From Prevotellamassilia sp. (GTDB lineage Bacteria > Bacteroidota > Bacteroidia > Bacteroidales > Bacteroidaceae), in NCBI GenBank assembly GCA_009775705.1, contig VSQE01000021.1, forward strand, positions 1-32,960: DNA of 32,960 nucleotides, written 5' to 3'. The notes below the pieces were generated by a model, which was not told where the DNA came from, did no database searches, and saw only the letters and a list, made by a program, of their open reading frames with translations. Below are positions 24,601-31,642 of this stretch, one piece after another; positions within the stretch are counted from its first letter, which is position 1; every line of letters begins with the position of its first letter. Both the position numbers and the translations under genes were made by a program.

Positions 24601-25096
24601 GGGACGCAGCATCAATACGCGCGACGCGGCCCGCTTCCTCGAATTCGACCCCTCGGGAACCTCGAAATCGTGGATCGTGGAAGGAGCAACGGGACCGGAC
24701 AGCCTGCGCACGGGCGTCTATGTGGACCGCAACAAGTCGGAAGCCCTGACCGTCTGCACCGGATGGGACGGTTTTGCCCCGCAGCTCCGCAACCACAAAC
24801 TCTACACCGTAGTACGGCTGCCGGCCGGACGCTACGAGCTGGAACTGGTGCCCTTTGGCGGGATGGCCTCGGGAGGCTCTCTTCTGGCGGCAGCCCTCGG
24901 GAAGGGGCTTCCCTCCATAGGAGAGAAAGACACCACCCGCATCCTTGCAACGGCCCCCGTCGCCTCGCGCCGCCTGAGCTTTGTGCTCGACCGCGAGACG
25001 GAGATATCTCTGGGCCTCGTCTTCTCGCTTCAGGGAAATAGCTGCATCGCCATCGACCGCCTGCGGCTTCTGCGCAGCCGGTATGAGGAGAAATAG
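21662..25096 (+). CDS. Secreted multidomain papain-like (C1) cysteine peptidase with PKD and LamG domains
   Basis: The 1144-residue secreted protein begins with a signal peptide (about 1-23). The papain-like domain (about 40-310) has Gln52, Cys57 (GGSCGSAS), His231 (GVDHALTIVGYDD) and Asn267 (WIIVNSWGNGW). Gln and Cys are five apart instead of the six in papain, so activity is likely but not certain. An EF-hand-like loop, DLDGNGILGERD at 245-256, lies between His and Asn and suggests a calcium site. A beta region (about 315-435), an FN3-like domain (about 465-545), two PKD domains (about 569-650 and 652-737), a LamG-type domain (about 740-935) and a C-terminal beta domain of unknown family follow. 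The likely role is an extracellular or surface protease that binds glycans or proteins. No type IX sorting domain is evident. Confidence 0.85.
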   Translation: MNFKPLFSSLMLYCMTTASALSQPATEQTATSRRPDHVNNALSHCFPAVFSQDGGSCGSASRICYMFAHEINSFRNADARLPENIYPSHFTWLLTNSHSGKEGMAMANGVPSSVVYGGTTYSRVFGNQDCAAPDFGWMQGYDKWYSAMFNRIERNSFCSDGVDTEAGREYVKNWLWNHCGDTDFSTGGICGIGVASACHQGAIADDSTGTNRLAGVVGKKYVTRWGDGVDHALTIVGYDDRILFDLDGNGILGERDKDECGAWIIVNSWGNGWANEGFIYCPYQYGFPVRRNEGGSWKPEFYHVRKHYRPLRTLKVRMQYSRRSELKLRAGIAYSPDAAEPDTIFDMEHFKFAGDGRSDKQKMGLESRTPMLGRWADGSLHDEPMEFGYDLTDLSGLFDTRRPLKYFFIIESRKDAIGTGRLLSCSVIDYEFDRKGIETPLYSGRGLRIANGGERTVAAATVQGEPFFAPADLRLLPDSSTLAWNRPAPTHYGLNGYVLYADGLPADTLPATSGNYRLPEGKDAQTSIAALYAAGDTLIPSFRLPLRPASNLHHPACADSLKLSAATRPVASFAPSQAVAKAGERISFLPQHPQPGARYDWTMKGADIPFASTMNAAATFEQAGDYNIRLRVTNPLTGKSKRSSLRLHVAGSAPKAAFQTSPMVALRGTEISLTDQSRFAPTGCDWLVESRRYAIRTKGKKAGLRLDVPGVYDVTLTASNAYGEDKHTRRAALIICNADSRNGLNFSNPKAEITTDRSPYTGTADQLTVEWWMNASASPSVFGMGESAGTWHISGDAAGRLRLTADSLSISSPEGFVSFGSWHHYAVVFSQGTVLFYKDGEEAGGGTLGKKEHILQQLPQLTRLHIGGEKAPVSAVIDELRMWKKALPTADLRRYANAPLTETAQAEQTDSLLLYYDFNQNGGDVQDRTSHRCNGRRLNFGPDGDAWGLSSGVFCLNFDTELTDLSEELLPPSTRPFATTGRSINTRDAARFLEFDPSGTSKSWIVEGATGPDSLRTGVYVDRNKSEALTVCTGWDGFAPQLRNHKLYTVVRLPAGRYELELVPFGGMASGGSLLAAALGKGLPSIGEKDTTRILATAPVASRRLSFVLDRETEISLGLVFSLQGNSCIAIDRLRLLRSRYEEK

Positions 25097-25158
25097 CCGG
25101 ACGCAGGGTTTCGTCAGAAAATATAACATTCGTTATGTGCCACTTCGCATGGCGGATG

Positions 25159-25189
25159 TTGGACGGCCCGCGAAAAAGAACTATCTTTG
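25159..25189 (+). promoter_or_regulatory. Promoter of the TlpA-like gene
   Basis: TTGG (25159-25162) and TATCTTTG (25182-25189) are 19 bp apart. This supports the ATG at 25228 and rules out the longer start at 25135, which lies upstream of the promoter. Confidence 0.7.
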
Positions 25190-25227
25190 CCCCAAACAAG
25201 AAACGACAAACCATAAAACAAGAAAAT

Positions 25228-25788
25228 ATGAAGAAACTGACCATCCTCTTCGCGGCCGTCCTGGCACTCGGCACCCTGAGTTGCACCAAGAAGTCGCAGG
25301 CCGCCGGAACGGAAAAGAGCCCTTCCACGGAAAACGTGCAGAACGCCAATGCCGCCTACAAGGTAAAAACCATCAGTCCCAGCCTGAAAGGAGCGGACAT
25401 CCTGCCTGCCATCACCAAGGACTATGCCGGCAAGGTGGTGCTGATTGACTTCTGGGCCACATGGTGCCCGCCCTGCCGCGCCGCCATGAAGTCCATCGAC
25501 GAGATCAAACCCGCACTGGCCAAAAAGGGCTGCGCCTTTGTCTACGTTACCGGCGAGACATCGCCCGAAGCCACCTGGAAACAGATGATTACCGCCATCG
25601 ACGGCGACCATTACCGTCTGACCAAAGAACAGTGGAACGAACTGATCGCACAGCTCGGCATACCCGGCATCCCGGCGTATCTGCTGCTGAACAAGGACGG
25701 CAGCGTGGCTTTCAGCAACCTCAGCGAAGGCGGCTATCCGGGCAACGAAATCATCCAGAACAACGTTGAAGTGGCCCTGACGAAATAA
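25228..25788 (+). CDS. TlpA/ResA-like thioredoxin-fold lipoprotein
   Basis: The 186-residue protein has a lipoprotein signal (LGTLSC, Cys19), then KKSQ, which suggests a periplasm-facing anchor. A thioredoxin domain covers about 50-186. The active site is WATWCPPC with Cys80 and Cys83, and the cis-Pro segment is GIPGIPAYLLL. Such proteins reduce or exchange disulfides in the periplasm, for example in cytochrome c maturation or stress protection. No cytochrome or Dsb genes are nearby, so the client is unknown. It is monocistronic, with its own promoter and a terminator at 25814. Confidence 0.9.
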   Translation: MKKLTILFAAVLALGTLSCTKKSQAAGTEKSPSTENVQNANAAYKVKTISPSLKGADILPAITKDYAGKVVLIDFWATWCPPCRAAMKSIDEIKPALAKKGCAFVYVTGETSPEATWKQMITAIDGDHYRLTKEQWNELIAQLGIPGIPAYLLLNKDGSVAFSNLSEGGYPGNEIIQNNVEVALTK

Positions 25789-25813
25789 ACCCGTCACCCC
25801 ACGGACACCTGTA

Positions 25814-25852
25814 AAGTAAGCCCTGAGGATATGTTTTCTTCAGGGCTTACTT
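25814..25852 (+). terminator. Terminator of the TlpA-like gene
   Basis: A 13-bp stem pairs 25814-25826 with 25840-25852 around a 13-nt loop, ending in TT GTCTTCC. The T-run is modest. A second hairpin follows at 25933. Confidence 0.75.
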
Positions 25853-25932
25853 GTCTTCCGTCCATCATATAAAAATACGATGAAATCCGCCCGCCGGTTC
25901 CCGAGACTTCGACAGGGCTCACAGGCAATCGT

Positions 25933-25957
25933 CCGGCAGGCTGTGCCGGATTTTTTT
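25933..25957 (+). terminator. Second downstream terminator
   Basis: CCGGCA (25933-25938) pairs with TGCCGG (25944-25949) around 5 nt; an A and seven T follow. It would stop transcripts before repeat copy B. Confidence 0.7.
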
Positions 25958-26122
25958 GAAAATTTTTGTTTACGTATTTTAATAGACCTCTCCAAAGTTT
26001 AACTTCAAGGTTTTTCGGAAAACCGACGGGAACGGACCTTTTCTTCACAACATAGTATCTTTTTTGAACAAGATGGGACCTTTTTTAAAAAAGATCGGAT
26101 GTTTTTTTCACGTTAAGCGCCG

Positions 26123-26145
26123 AAAAAAGCCGCCCATTAGGCGGC
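26123..26145 (-). terminator. Intrinsic terminator in repeat copy B
   Basis: On the minus strand GCCGCC (26145-26140) pairs with GGCGGC (26134-26129) around 5 nt and is followed by six T. The stem equals that of copy A. Confidence 0.8.
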
Positions 26146-26168
26146 TTTTCAGGGTTCTTCTATTTTGG
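26123..26168 (-). ncRNA. Candidate tiny RNA from repeat copy B
   Basis: This is the counterpart of the candidate RNA at 161-206. The leader segment TAGAAGAACCCTGAAAAG and the hairpin stem are identical; the loop differs. The start is inferred from the -7 box. Confidence 0.4.
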
Positions 26169-26173
26169 TAGTG

Positions 26174-26205
26174 CAAATATAATGCTTCCCGGAACGAAAT
26201 CCAAA
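26174..26205 (-). promoter_or_regulatory. Promoter inside repeat copy B
   Basis: On the minus strand TTTG (26205-26202) and TATATTTG (26181-26174) are separated by 20 bp, as in copy A. Confidence 0.75.
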
Positions 26206-26344
26206 TGTTAATTAACCTACGTTTACATTCAGCTCCAAAAGGCTCTCGGGCTTATCGACGCCAAACATGAAACGCCGCGGAACCTTTTTTCCGGAATCCG
26301 GAACCGCCCGGAGCAACGAAAGCCGGGATGCCTGAAGCCTGCCG

Positions 26345-28489
26345 TCATTTCATCTCGGAGCACGCGAACTCAAGCAACCGGTCGCAGCGCGACATGTAGG
26401 CGGGCGCGTCCCGGTGTGAACGCGTATATCTCCACAACGCGGCCAACGCATCATACTGATGGCCCCGATGCACCGTATAGACAGGCTCCATCCGTTCCCA
26501 ATTGTACTTCTCCGTCCGCCACGGCTGGTAGTTGATGAAGGCGGCGGCATAAATGCTCTTCTCACGCAACGTGCGCGAGGCACTCCTGCCGGCCTCGGCC
26601 AGCAGGCCGGCGGCACGGGCTGTGAAATCGGCCTCGTCGGCCCGCAACGAATCGTTCCAGGTGCTCACACCGTAGCGCGTCAGATACCAGCAGTCGCCAC
26701 TGAAGGAAGCCTGATAGTAGCGCACGGCCAGCCCGTAGGCCTGACGGCAACGTTCCTCGCCCGAGGCATGGGAGTACTTCTCTTCCAAGGCCTGCATCTC
26801 GCGGCAAAAGTCCAGCTTGCGATGGGTCGTGACGGACGCGGGCTCCGTTTCTTCTTCCCAAGAGAGTTTCTGTTTCCGGAACCAACGCTCCACATCGTAC
26901 CGGCGGCGGGAGGAATAGGGAGCGATGTTCTGTTTGGAAAGGAAGGACAGCGGAACGGATTCCAGCCATGTCACGGCCTCGGCAAAACGCCCGAGACGCA
27001 GGTATTTCGTCCCCAGCAGTTCGGCATACCATACCGGCTCCTTCACCATGGTCTCCACCAACCACCGGCGGAACGGCGACAGACGCGGCGAGCCGAAAAG
27101 AAAATCGTGATAGACCGTCATGCGGTTCACAGTCATCGTATCCAGCTCTTGGAAATAGTCACAATAGGTGTTCATGTTGCTGCGGCCGGGATTCTGGCAC
27201 ACGTATCCGCGCAAGGCCGTGGCCGTGTTCAGATCGGCGTGCCGGCGGAAGAAGGGGATCAGTCCCTGATTGACGACACGGTCGCGCACGCGGACGAAAT
27301 ATCCGCTGCCGCAAGTGTCGGCCTCGAGACGCTCCTCCAACCACTGCATCTCGGGCAGCACGGCACGGTCGCAGTCGGCGTCGCCGGCAAGCGTCATGGA
27401 GCGGAGAAAAAGGCGGATGGCCCGGGCATTGTCCGCCACCTGCCGGCTGCCGCCCATCGCCACGGCCTTTTCGGCGTCTTCGAGGGCCGGTGCCGCATCG
27501 CCGTAATAATAGCGGAGTAAGGCCGCCGCCGATTTCCATACCGCCGGCGCAGCCGTCCGTTTCGAGTCCGCAGCACGGTCGGCCAGTTCGATGAATCCGC
27601 GCACCTCGCCTTCGAAAACGGGAGAACCGCCGATCAGTCCGAACCAGTCTCCGGCCGTCTCGGAACCCTCGTACATCCAGCCGAAAGGCCCGACACGCTG
27701 CCGCTGGTAATCGAGTGTCTCCTGCGCGTTGTTGACAAACTCCTGAATCAGGAAAGGCAGCACCGGAGAGGCGGGATCACGGTCGTAGAGCCGGCGGATG
27801 CACGAGAGGTTACGCTGGTCCTTCATACAGAAACGGGCGCTGCGCACGTCACCCAACCGCGCATAGATGACGCAGGCATCCTCGCGGCGGTCCGAACGGA
27901 AAAGCGCACCGGCATAGAAGCCTTCGGCCATGTCGCGGAACACTCCGGCCGGCAAAGACGCTCCGCCGTTCTGCCACAGACGGATGCACTCGTCATACCT
28001 GCCCTGCCGGAACAGGGAACGTATGGAGAGCAGCGTGTAGCGGTCGCGCAGACGCGCGGACTTGCGGGTTGCACTGCGGTTGTACACCTCGCGCTGGGCA
28101 TCGGCATAGCGCTCCACATCTTCCTTCGACGGATAGTCCCATTCATTGTAAGAGGGCGTGGCAGCACAGTATTCCACAAGCAGGCGCAAATAGTCCAGCA
28201 TCTCGCGGTCGCCCTTCCGGCGCGCAGCCGCAACAATGGCGTTGCACGTGGTGTCCATCTCCCCGGGTCGCAGACGGGAGAGAGCCTCCACCTCCTCGGG
28301 CGCGATGTTGCCTCCGGCATAGCGGGACCATTCACAGGCCAGCCGGCGGCCCGTCTCCCGCGCATACCCGCTGCCGTCACCGCACACGTTGAAGAGATAA
28401 TAATTGTAAGTGGCGGGTCCGAACGGACCGCAGGCCCAAACTGCCGTGACGGCAGTGGCCAGCAAGCTAAGGATGAAAAATCTTTTCAT
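26345..28489 (-). CDS. Large secreted alpha-solenoid protein of unknown function
   Basis: The 714-residue protein has an export signal ending AVWAC-GPFG; Cys20 may be lipidated. The rest is almost all helical, with TPR/SEL1-like pairs of helices (FRQGRYDECIRLWQNG, YAELLGTKYLRLGRFAEAVTWLE) and many Arg, Tyr and Trp residues. No catalytic motif is seen. I recall similar Bacteroidales proteins that start W-x-CGP after the signal, all uncharacterised. Its start overlaps the end of the upstream lipoprotein gene by 23 bp, so translation is probably coupled and the two products may act together. It is the last gene of a minus-strand run that begins at xseA. Confidence 0.8.
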   Translation of the reverse strand: MKRFFILSLLATAVTAVWACGPFGPATYNYYLFNVCGDGSGYARETGRRLACEWSRYAGGNIAPEEVEALSRLRPGEMDTTCNAIVAAARRKGDREMLDYLRLLVEYCAATPSYNEWDYPSKEDVERYADAQREVYNRSATRKSARLRDRYTLLSIRSLFRQGRYDECIRLWQNGGASLPAGVFRDMAEGFYAGALFRSDRREDACVIYARLGDVRSARFCMKDQRNLSCIRRLYDRDPASPVLPFLIQEFVNNAQETLDYQRQRVGPFGWMYEGSETAGDWFGLIGGSPVFEGEVRGFIELADRAADSKRTAAPAVWKSAAALLRYYYGDAAPALEDAEKAVAMGGSRQVADNARAIRLFLRSMTLAGDADCDRAVLPEMQWLEERLEADTCGSGYFVRVRDRVVNQGLIPFFRRHADLNTATALRGYVCQNPGRSNMNTYCDYFQELDTMTVNRMTVYHDFLFGSPRLSPFRRWLVETMVKEPVWYAELLGTKYLRLGRFAEAVTWLESVPLSFLSKQNIAPYSSRRRYDVERWFRKQKLSWEEETEPASVTTHRKLDFCREMQALEEKYSHASGEERCRQAYGLAVRYYQASFSGDCWYLTRYGVSTWNDSLRADEADFTARAAGLLAEAGRSASRTLREKSIYAAAFINYQPWRTEKYNWERMEPVYTVHRGHQYDALAALWRYTRSHRDAPAYMSRCDRLLEFACSEMK

Positions 28490-29519
28490 ATTCCTGTTGT
28501 TTGAAACGATTGAGGTTTTTCCCGTCCAAATGATAGATTACGGACTGACGGCCTATGCCCGGCCGCCGTTCTTCCAAGGCCCGCTTCACACGCAGCACCT
28601 GATCGGCACTGCTGCGATGGCAAAACACCCGTTCGCCCGGAACGACATGGACGGAATGGCGTTCCGACCCCATGGCATAAGGCAGGTCGCGCGCGGAAAT
28701 GACTTCGAAGGTACTGTCGCTGAGCGGGCGGTAGACCGTGGTGTCGGTCAGGTCCTCATCGTGCAGCAGGGCCTTGAATTCATCACCTTGGAAAAGCAGC
28801 TGCCACGCATAATTGGGATAGGCCGCGCAGAGCGGCAACGGATAGTCCGCCAGATAGGGAAGATAGGGAGCGACATCGCAGAAGTCGAGAATGGGATTGC
28901 GGCCGTCCGGCTTTCTGAAATCGCCGGTGTTGTACATCATCAGCACTCCGTACTCGGCTGGCGGAGACGGCATGGAAAGCTGGTGCAGACGGATGGTGAC
29001 GGAGAGCGAATCGCCCCGGGCGCGCAGGCGTTGCCTGATATCGGAAAGCAGGGAGAAGTAGCCCCTCTGTGAACGGGCGGTCCAGTCACAATCGATCTGT
29101 ACCTCACGCACGTTCTTCACGTCGTGTGTGGCACACATCTGTCCGATACGCCTCACGATACGCTCGCCTAAAGCCGCCGTGTCGGCACGGAGGCAGACCT
29201 CGTCGATAAAGACCACCGGCACGATCTCCGTTCCTTCCGGAACCGGTTGTTCAAAAGCCAGCGTGGATACCGGCATGGGACGTCCGTCGCGCACAAGGAC
29301 ATCAAAATATCGCAGATAGATACGCTCCACCCGATGCGTCCGCAGAAAATCCCGCTCGCCGGGACTGAGCCGGAACACCGTGCGCCAATAATAGACGGAA
29401 GGGGCAGGCCGCGGCGCATCGCCACCGCCGCCCCGCTTGCAGCCGGTGACGGAAAACAGAAGCGCCACCGCAAAAAACAACAGACGGCAGATGCCGTACA
29501 CCGCTACCCTCATGGACAT
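28467..29519 (-). CDS. TIM-barrel-like lipoprotein (resembles DUF3142/GH18 clan)
   Basis: The 350-residue protein has a canonical lipobox VTGC (Cys27), then KRGGGGD. The mature part has barrel-like strands: RIYLRYFDVLV, IVPVVFID, EVQIDCDWT (Asp143 and Asp145), SLSVTIRLHQL and GVLMMYNTGDF. The order of an Asp-rich strand, YFSLLSDIRQRL, then LSVTI resembles DUF3142 proteins, which belong with the GH18-like barrels. A glycan-acting role is a guess, since the DxxDxDxE signature of chitinases is absent. The start lies 12 bp after mrp, and the gene overlaps the downstream solenoid gene by 23 bp. Confidence 0.75.
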   Translation of the reverse strand: MSMRVAVYGICRLLFFAVALLFSVTGCKRGGGGDAPRPAPSVYYWRTVFRLSPGERDFLRTHRVERIYLRYFDVLVRDGRPMPVSTLAFEQPVPEGTEIVPVVFIDEVCLRADTAALGERIVRRIGQMCATHDVKNVREVQIDCDWTARSQRGYFSLLSDIRQRLRARGDSLSVTIRLHQLSMPSPPAEYGVLMMYNTGDFRKPDGRNPILDFCDVAPYLPYLADYPLPLCAAYPNYAWQLLFQGDEFKALLHDEDLTDTTVYRPLSDSTFEVISARDLPYAMGSERHSVHVVPGERVFCHRSSADQVLRVKRALEERRPGIGRQSVIYHLDGKNLNRFKQQEYEKIFHP

Positions 29520-29531
29520 CTCTCTGGCGTC

Positions 29532-30632
29532 CTATTTCTTCATCTCCACAATGGTAGTGGCGGGAAGCTCACGGTTGCGCCGCTCCGTCTCCTCCACCAC
29601 GCGGGAAGCCAGTTCGCGGAAAGCAGCTCCCGTCAGGCTGTCGGCATGGACGGCCGCGGGCTCGCCGGCATCGCCGCTCTCGCAGATGCTCTGCACCAAA
29701 GGGATCTGTCCTAAAAGCGGCACCTGCATCTCTTCGGCAAGGCGGGACACGCCGTCACGGCCAAAGATGTAATATCGGTTTTCCGGCAACTCGGCCGGCG
29801 TGAACCATGCCATGTTCTCGACCAGTCCGAGGATGGGGACATTCACCTTCTCGTTCTTGTACATGTCGATGCCCTTACGCGCATCGGCCAGCGCCACGGC
29901 CTGCGGTGTCGAGACAATGACGGCCCCCGTGATGGCCAGGTTCTGCAAGAGCGTCAGATGAATATCGCTCGTACCGGGAGGAGTATCAAGAACAAAATAG
30001 TCCAGGTCGCCCCAGTCGGTATCGGCGATGAGCTGTTTCAACGCATTGGACGCCATGCCTCCGCGCCAGAGGGTGGCCGTCTCGGGATTGACGAAAAAAC
30101 CGATGGAAAGCACCTTCACGCCGTATTTCAGGGCCGGGATCAACTGTTGGCGTCCGTCCTTCATCTCGGCAAAGATGCGCTCTTGCTCCATGCTGAACAT
30201 CTTGGGCACGGAAGGGCCGAAGATGTCGGCGTCGAGCAGTCCCACCTTATATCCGGCCTGGGCCAGCGCTACGGCAAGGTTGGCCGCCACGGTGCTCTTG
30301 CCCACTCCGCCTTTTCCGGAACTGACGGCAATGACGTTTCTTACCTGCGGCAACATCTTCCCGGGTTCGGGACGGCGGGTCTGAAGGGTCTTGACGTTGA
30401 CCGTGACATTCACGGAACGGTCAACGTAGGTATGGATGGCAGCCTCGGCCGCCTTTACCACCGATTTCAGAAACGGATCGGTGGATTTCTCGAAAATCAG
30501 CGAGAAGGAGACATTCATGCCGTCGATGCGGAGGTCGTCTTCCACCATCTCGGCCTCCACAAGGTTTTTCCCCGTACCGGGGTAGCGCACCGTTGCAAGG
30601 GCATCGGTTATGAGTTTGGGATAAAGTTGCAT
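29532..30632 (-). CDS. mrp: Mrp/NBP35-family ATPase (iron-sulfur cluster carrier)
   Basis: Mrp/ApbC proteins carry Fe-S clusters to apoproteins in the cytoplasm. The protein has an N-terminal MIP18/DUF59 domain (about 1-85) and a deviant Walker A, SSGKGGVGKST (near 104-114). DADIFGPSVPKMF and LDTPPGTSDIHL follow. The cluster-binding CxxC expected before YIFG in many homologues is absent; here that segment reads FTPAELPENRYYIFG. From memory this is usual in Bacteroidota. The ATG at 30632 gives 366 residues. A GTG at 30638 would add two residues and cannot be excluded. It follows trmB by about 37 bp. Confidence 0.93.
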   Translation of the reverse strand: MQLYPKLITDALATVRYPGTGKNLVEAEMVEDDLRIDGMNVSFSLIFEKSTDPFLKSVVKAAEAAIHTYVDRSVNVTVNVKTLQTRRPEPGKMLPQVRNVIAVSSGKGGVGKSTVAANLAVALAQAGYKVGLLDADIFGPSVPKMFSMEQERIFAEMKDGRQQLIPALKYGVKVLSIGFFVNPETATLWRGGMASNALKQLIADTDWGDLDYFVLDTPPGTSDIHLTLLQNLAITGAVIVSTPQAVALADARKGIDMYKNEKVNVPILGLVENMAWFTPAELPENRYYIFGRDGVSRLAEEMQVPLLGQIPLVQSICESGDAGEPAAVHADSLTGAAFRELASRVVEETERRNRELPATTIVEMKK

Positions 30633-30669
30633 AATCACAGTTCTTCTTTGTTAGGGAATATTTTCAAAT

Positions 30670-31446
30670 TCAACGGCTGCGCTCCAGACCCGAACGCTTC
30701 GAGCGGTTATAGCTGCGGTAATCGTCCAGTTCGATCTCCACATCCGGCTCGTGCAATTCACCTTCACAGGGCAGGCGGAAGCGCATATATTTAATGCTCA
30801 GTCCGCGGGCCAGCCACTGTTGTTCGTAATAAGTCTGAATGCCGAGGATTCTTTTCGTCTCATGGTCCGTCTCTTCCAAAAGCAGATGATACAGGTCTTC
30901 GGTCCGGAAATCTACCGGCAGACCGTTCTCCTTCACCATGAAATCGGTATAGGTAAACAGGAAGTTGCTGTCCGTCTTGATATGGACAAGGCCTCCGTCG
31001 CGCAGGAAACGGCGATAGCGCTCCATGAAATAGGTAGAAGTGAGACGCTTGGTCACTTTTTTCATCTGCGGGTCGGAAAATGTCAGCCATATCTCCGCCA
31101 CCTCGCCGGCTGCAAAAAAACGCTCGATGAACTCGATGTTGGTACGCAGGAAAGCCACGTTCTTCAGTCCCTCGCGCAGCGATTCCGTAGCGCCGGTCCA
31201 CATACGCGCGCCTTTGATGTCCACGCCAATGAAATTCTTGTCGGGAAAGAGTCGTGCCAGTCCCACCGTATATTCGCCGCGCCCGCAGCCCAGTTCCAGC
31301 ACGATGGGGTTTCCGTTATGAAAAAAGTCCTCATGCCAGCGGCCTTTCAGTTCGAAGGTGCCTTCCTCCAACGCGGAAAAAGGAGCTTCGAACACATGAG
31401 GATAGGCCGCCATGTCGGCAAACTTGGAAAGTTTATTCTTGCTCAT
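30670..31446 (-). CDS. trmB: tRNA (guanosine-46-N7)-methyltransferase
   Basis: TrmB methylates G46 in the variable loop of tRNAs using SAM. The 258 residues have the SAM motif LELGCGRGEYT (50-60), the acidic strand FIGVDIKGAR and the segment EIWLTFSDPQMKKVTKRL. The last corresponds to the family's FPDP catalytic loop, with Ser for Pro. HIKTDSNFLF fits the typical later motif. The start overlaps the end of xseB by 14 bp, so the genes are translationally coupled. Confidence 0.93.
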   Translation of the reverse strand: MSKNKLSKFADMAAYPHVFEAPFSALEEGTFELKGRWHEDFFHNGNPIVLELGCGRGEYTVGLARLFPDKNFIGVDIKGARMWTGATESLREGLKNVAFLRTNIEFIERFFAAGEVAEIWLTFSDPQMKKVTKRLTSTYFMERYRRFLRDGGLVHIKTDSNFLFTYTDFMVKENGLPVDFRTEDLYHLLLEETDHETKRILGIQTYYEQQWLARGLSIKYMRFRLPCEGELHEPDVEIELDDYRSYNRSKRSGLERSR

Positions 31447-31642
31447 GATCCAGAATTTTCGTAATGTCTTTTTCTACCTTCCGGAGACGGTCCTTGCAGA
31501 ATTTGAGCAAGGCGCGGGCTTCCTGCAACCGCTCTCCCAGACTGTCGATGTCCAGCGTGTTCTTCTCAAATCCGTCTACCAGGGTCTCCAGTTTCCTTAA
31601 AGCCTCTTCGTATGTCAATTCGTTCTTTTTCATTCTTGTCAT
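31433..31642 (-). CDS. xseB: Exodeoxyribonuclease VII small subunit
   Basis: XseB pairs with XseA to degrade single-stranded DNA. The 69-residue protein is the usual length and has the family segment LTYEEALRKLETLVDGFEKNTLDIDSL, split here as LTYEEALRKLETLV plus DGFEKNTLDI, in two helices. The ATG at 31642 overlaps the xseA stop as ATGA, which favours it over the in-frame ATG at 31633. A longer reading up to 31921 would run deep into xseA and is not supported. Confidence 0.93.
   Translation of the reverse strand: MTRMKKNELTYEEALRKLETLVDGFEKNTLDIDSLGERLQEARALLKFCKDRLRKVEKDITKILDHEQE

Larger units (their letters stand above)
25990..26230 (-). repeat. 241-bp interspersed repeat, copy B (inverted relative to copy A)
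   Basis: Read on the minus strand this is collinear with 99-339, without gaps and about 85 percent identical. It keeps the promoter, the leader before the hairpin, the terminator and the three 21-bp units (26035-26097). Copies A and B point toward each other across about 25.6 kb. The gap 25789-26344 otherwise holds the two terminators above. From 26231 to 26344 I see no gene or clear signal. Confidence 0.85.

Noticed and set aside
23993..25129. Minus-strand open frame opposite the end of the peptidase gene
   Set aside because: Shadow frame within a G+C-rich LamG-region coding sequence, with no start context or motif.
26459..27520. Plus-strand open frame opposite the solenoid gene
   Set aside because: Shadow frame; the minus strand has a signal peptide and helical repeats.
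29958..30794. Plus-strand open frame opposite mrp
   Set aside because: Shadow frame crossing the mrp/trmB boundary; no recognisable domain.
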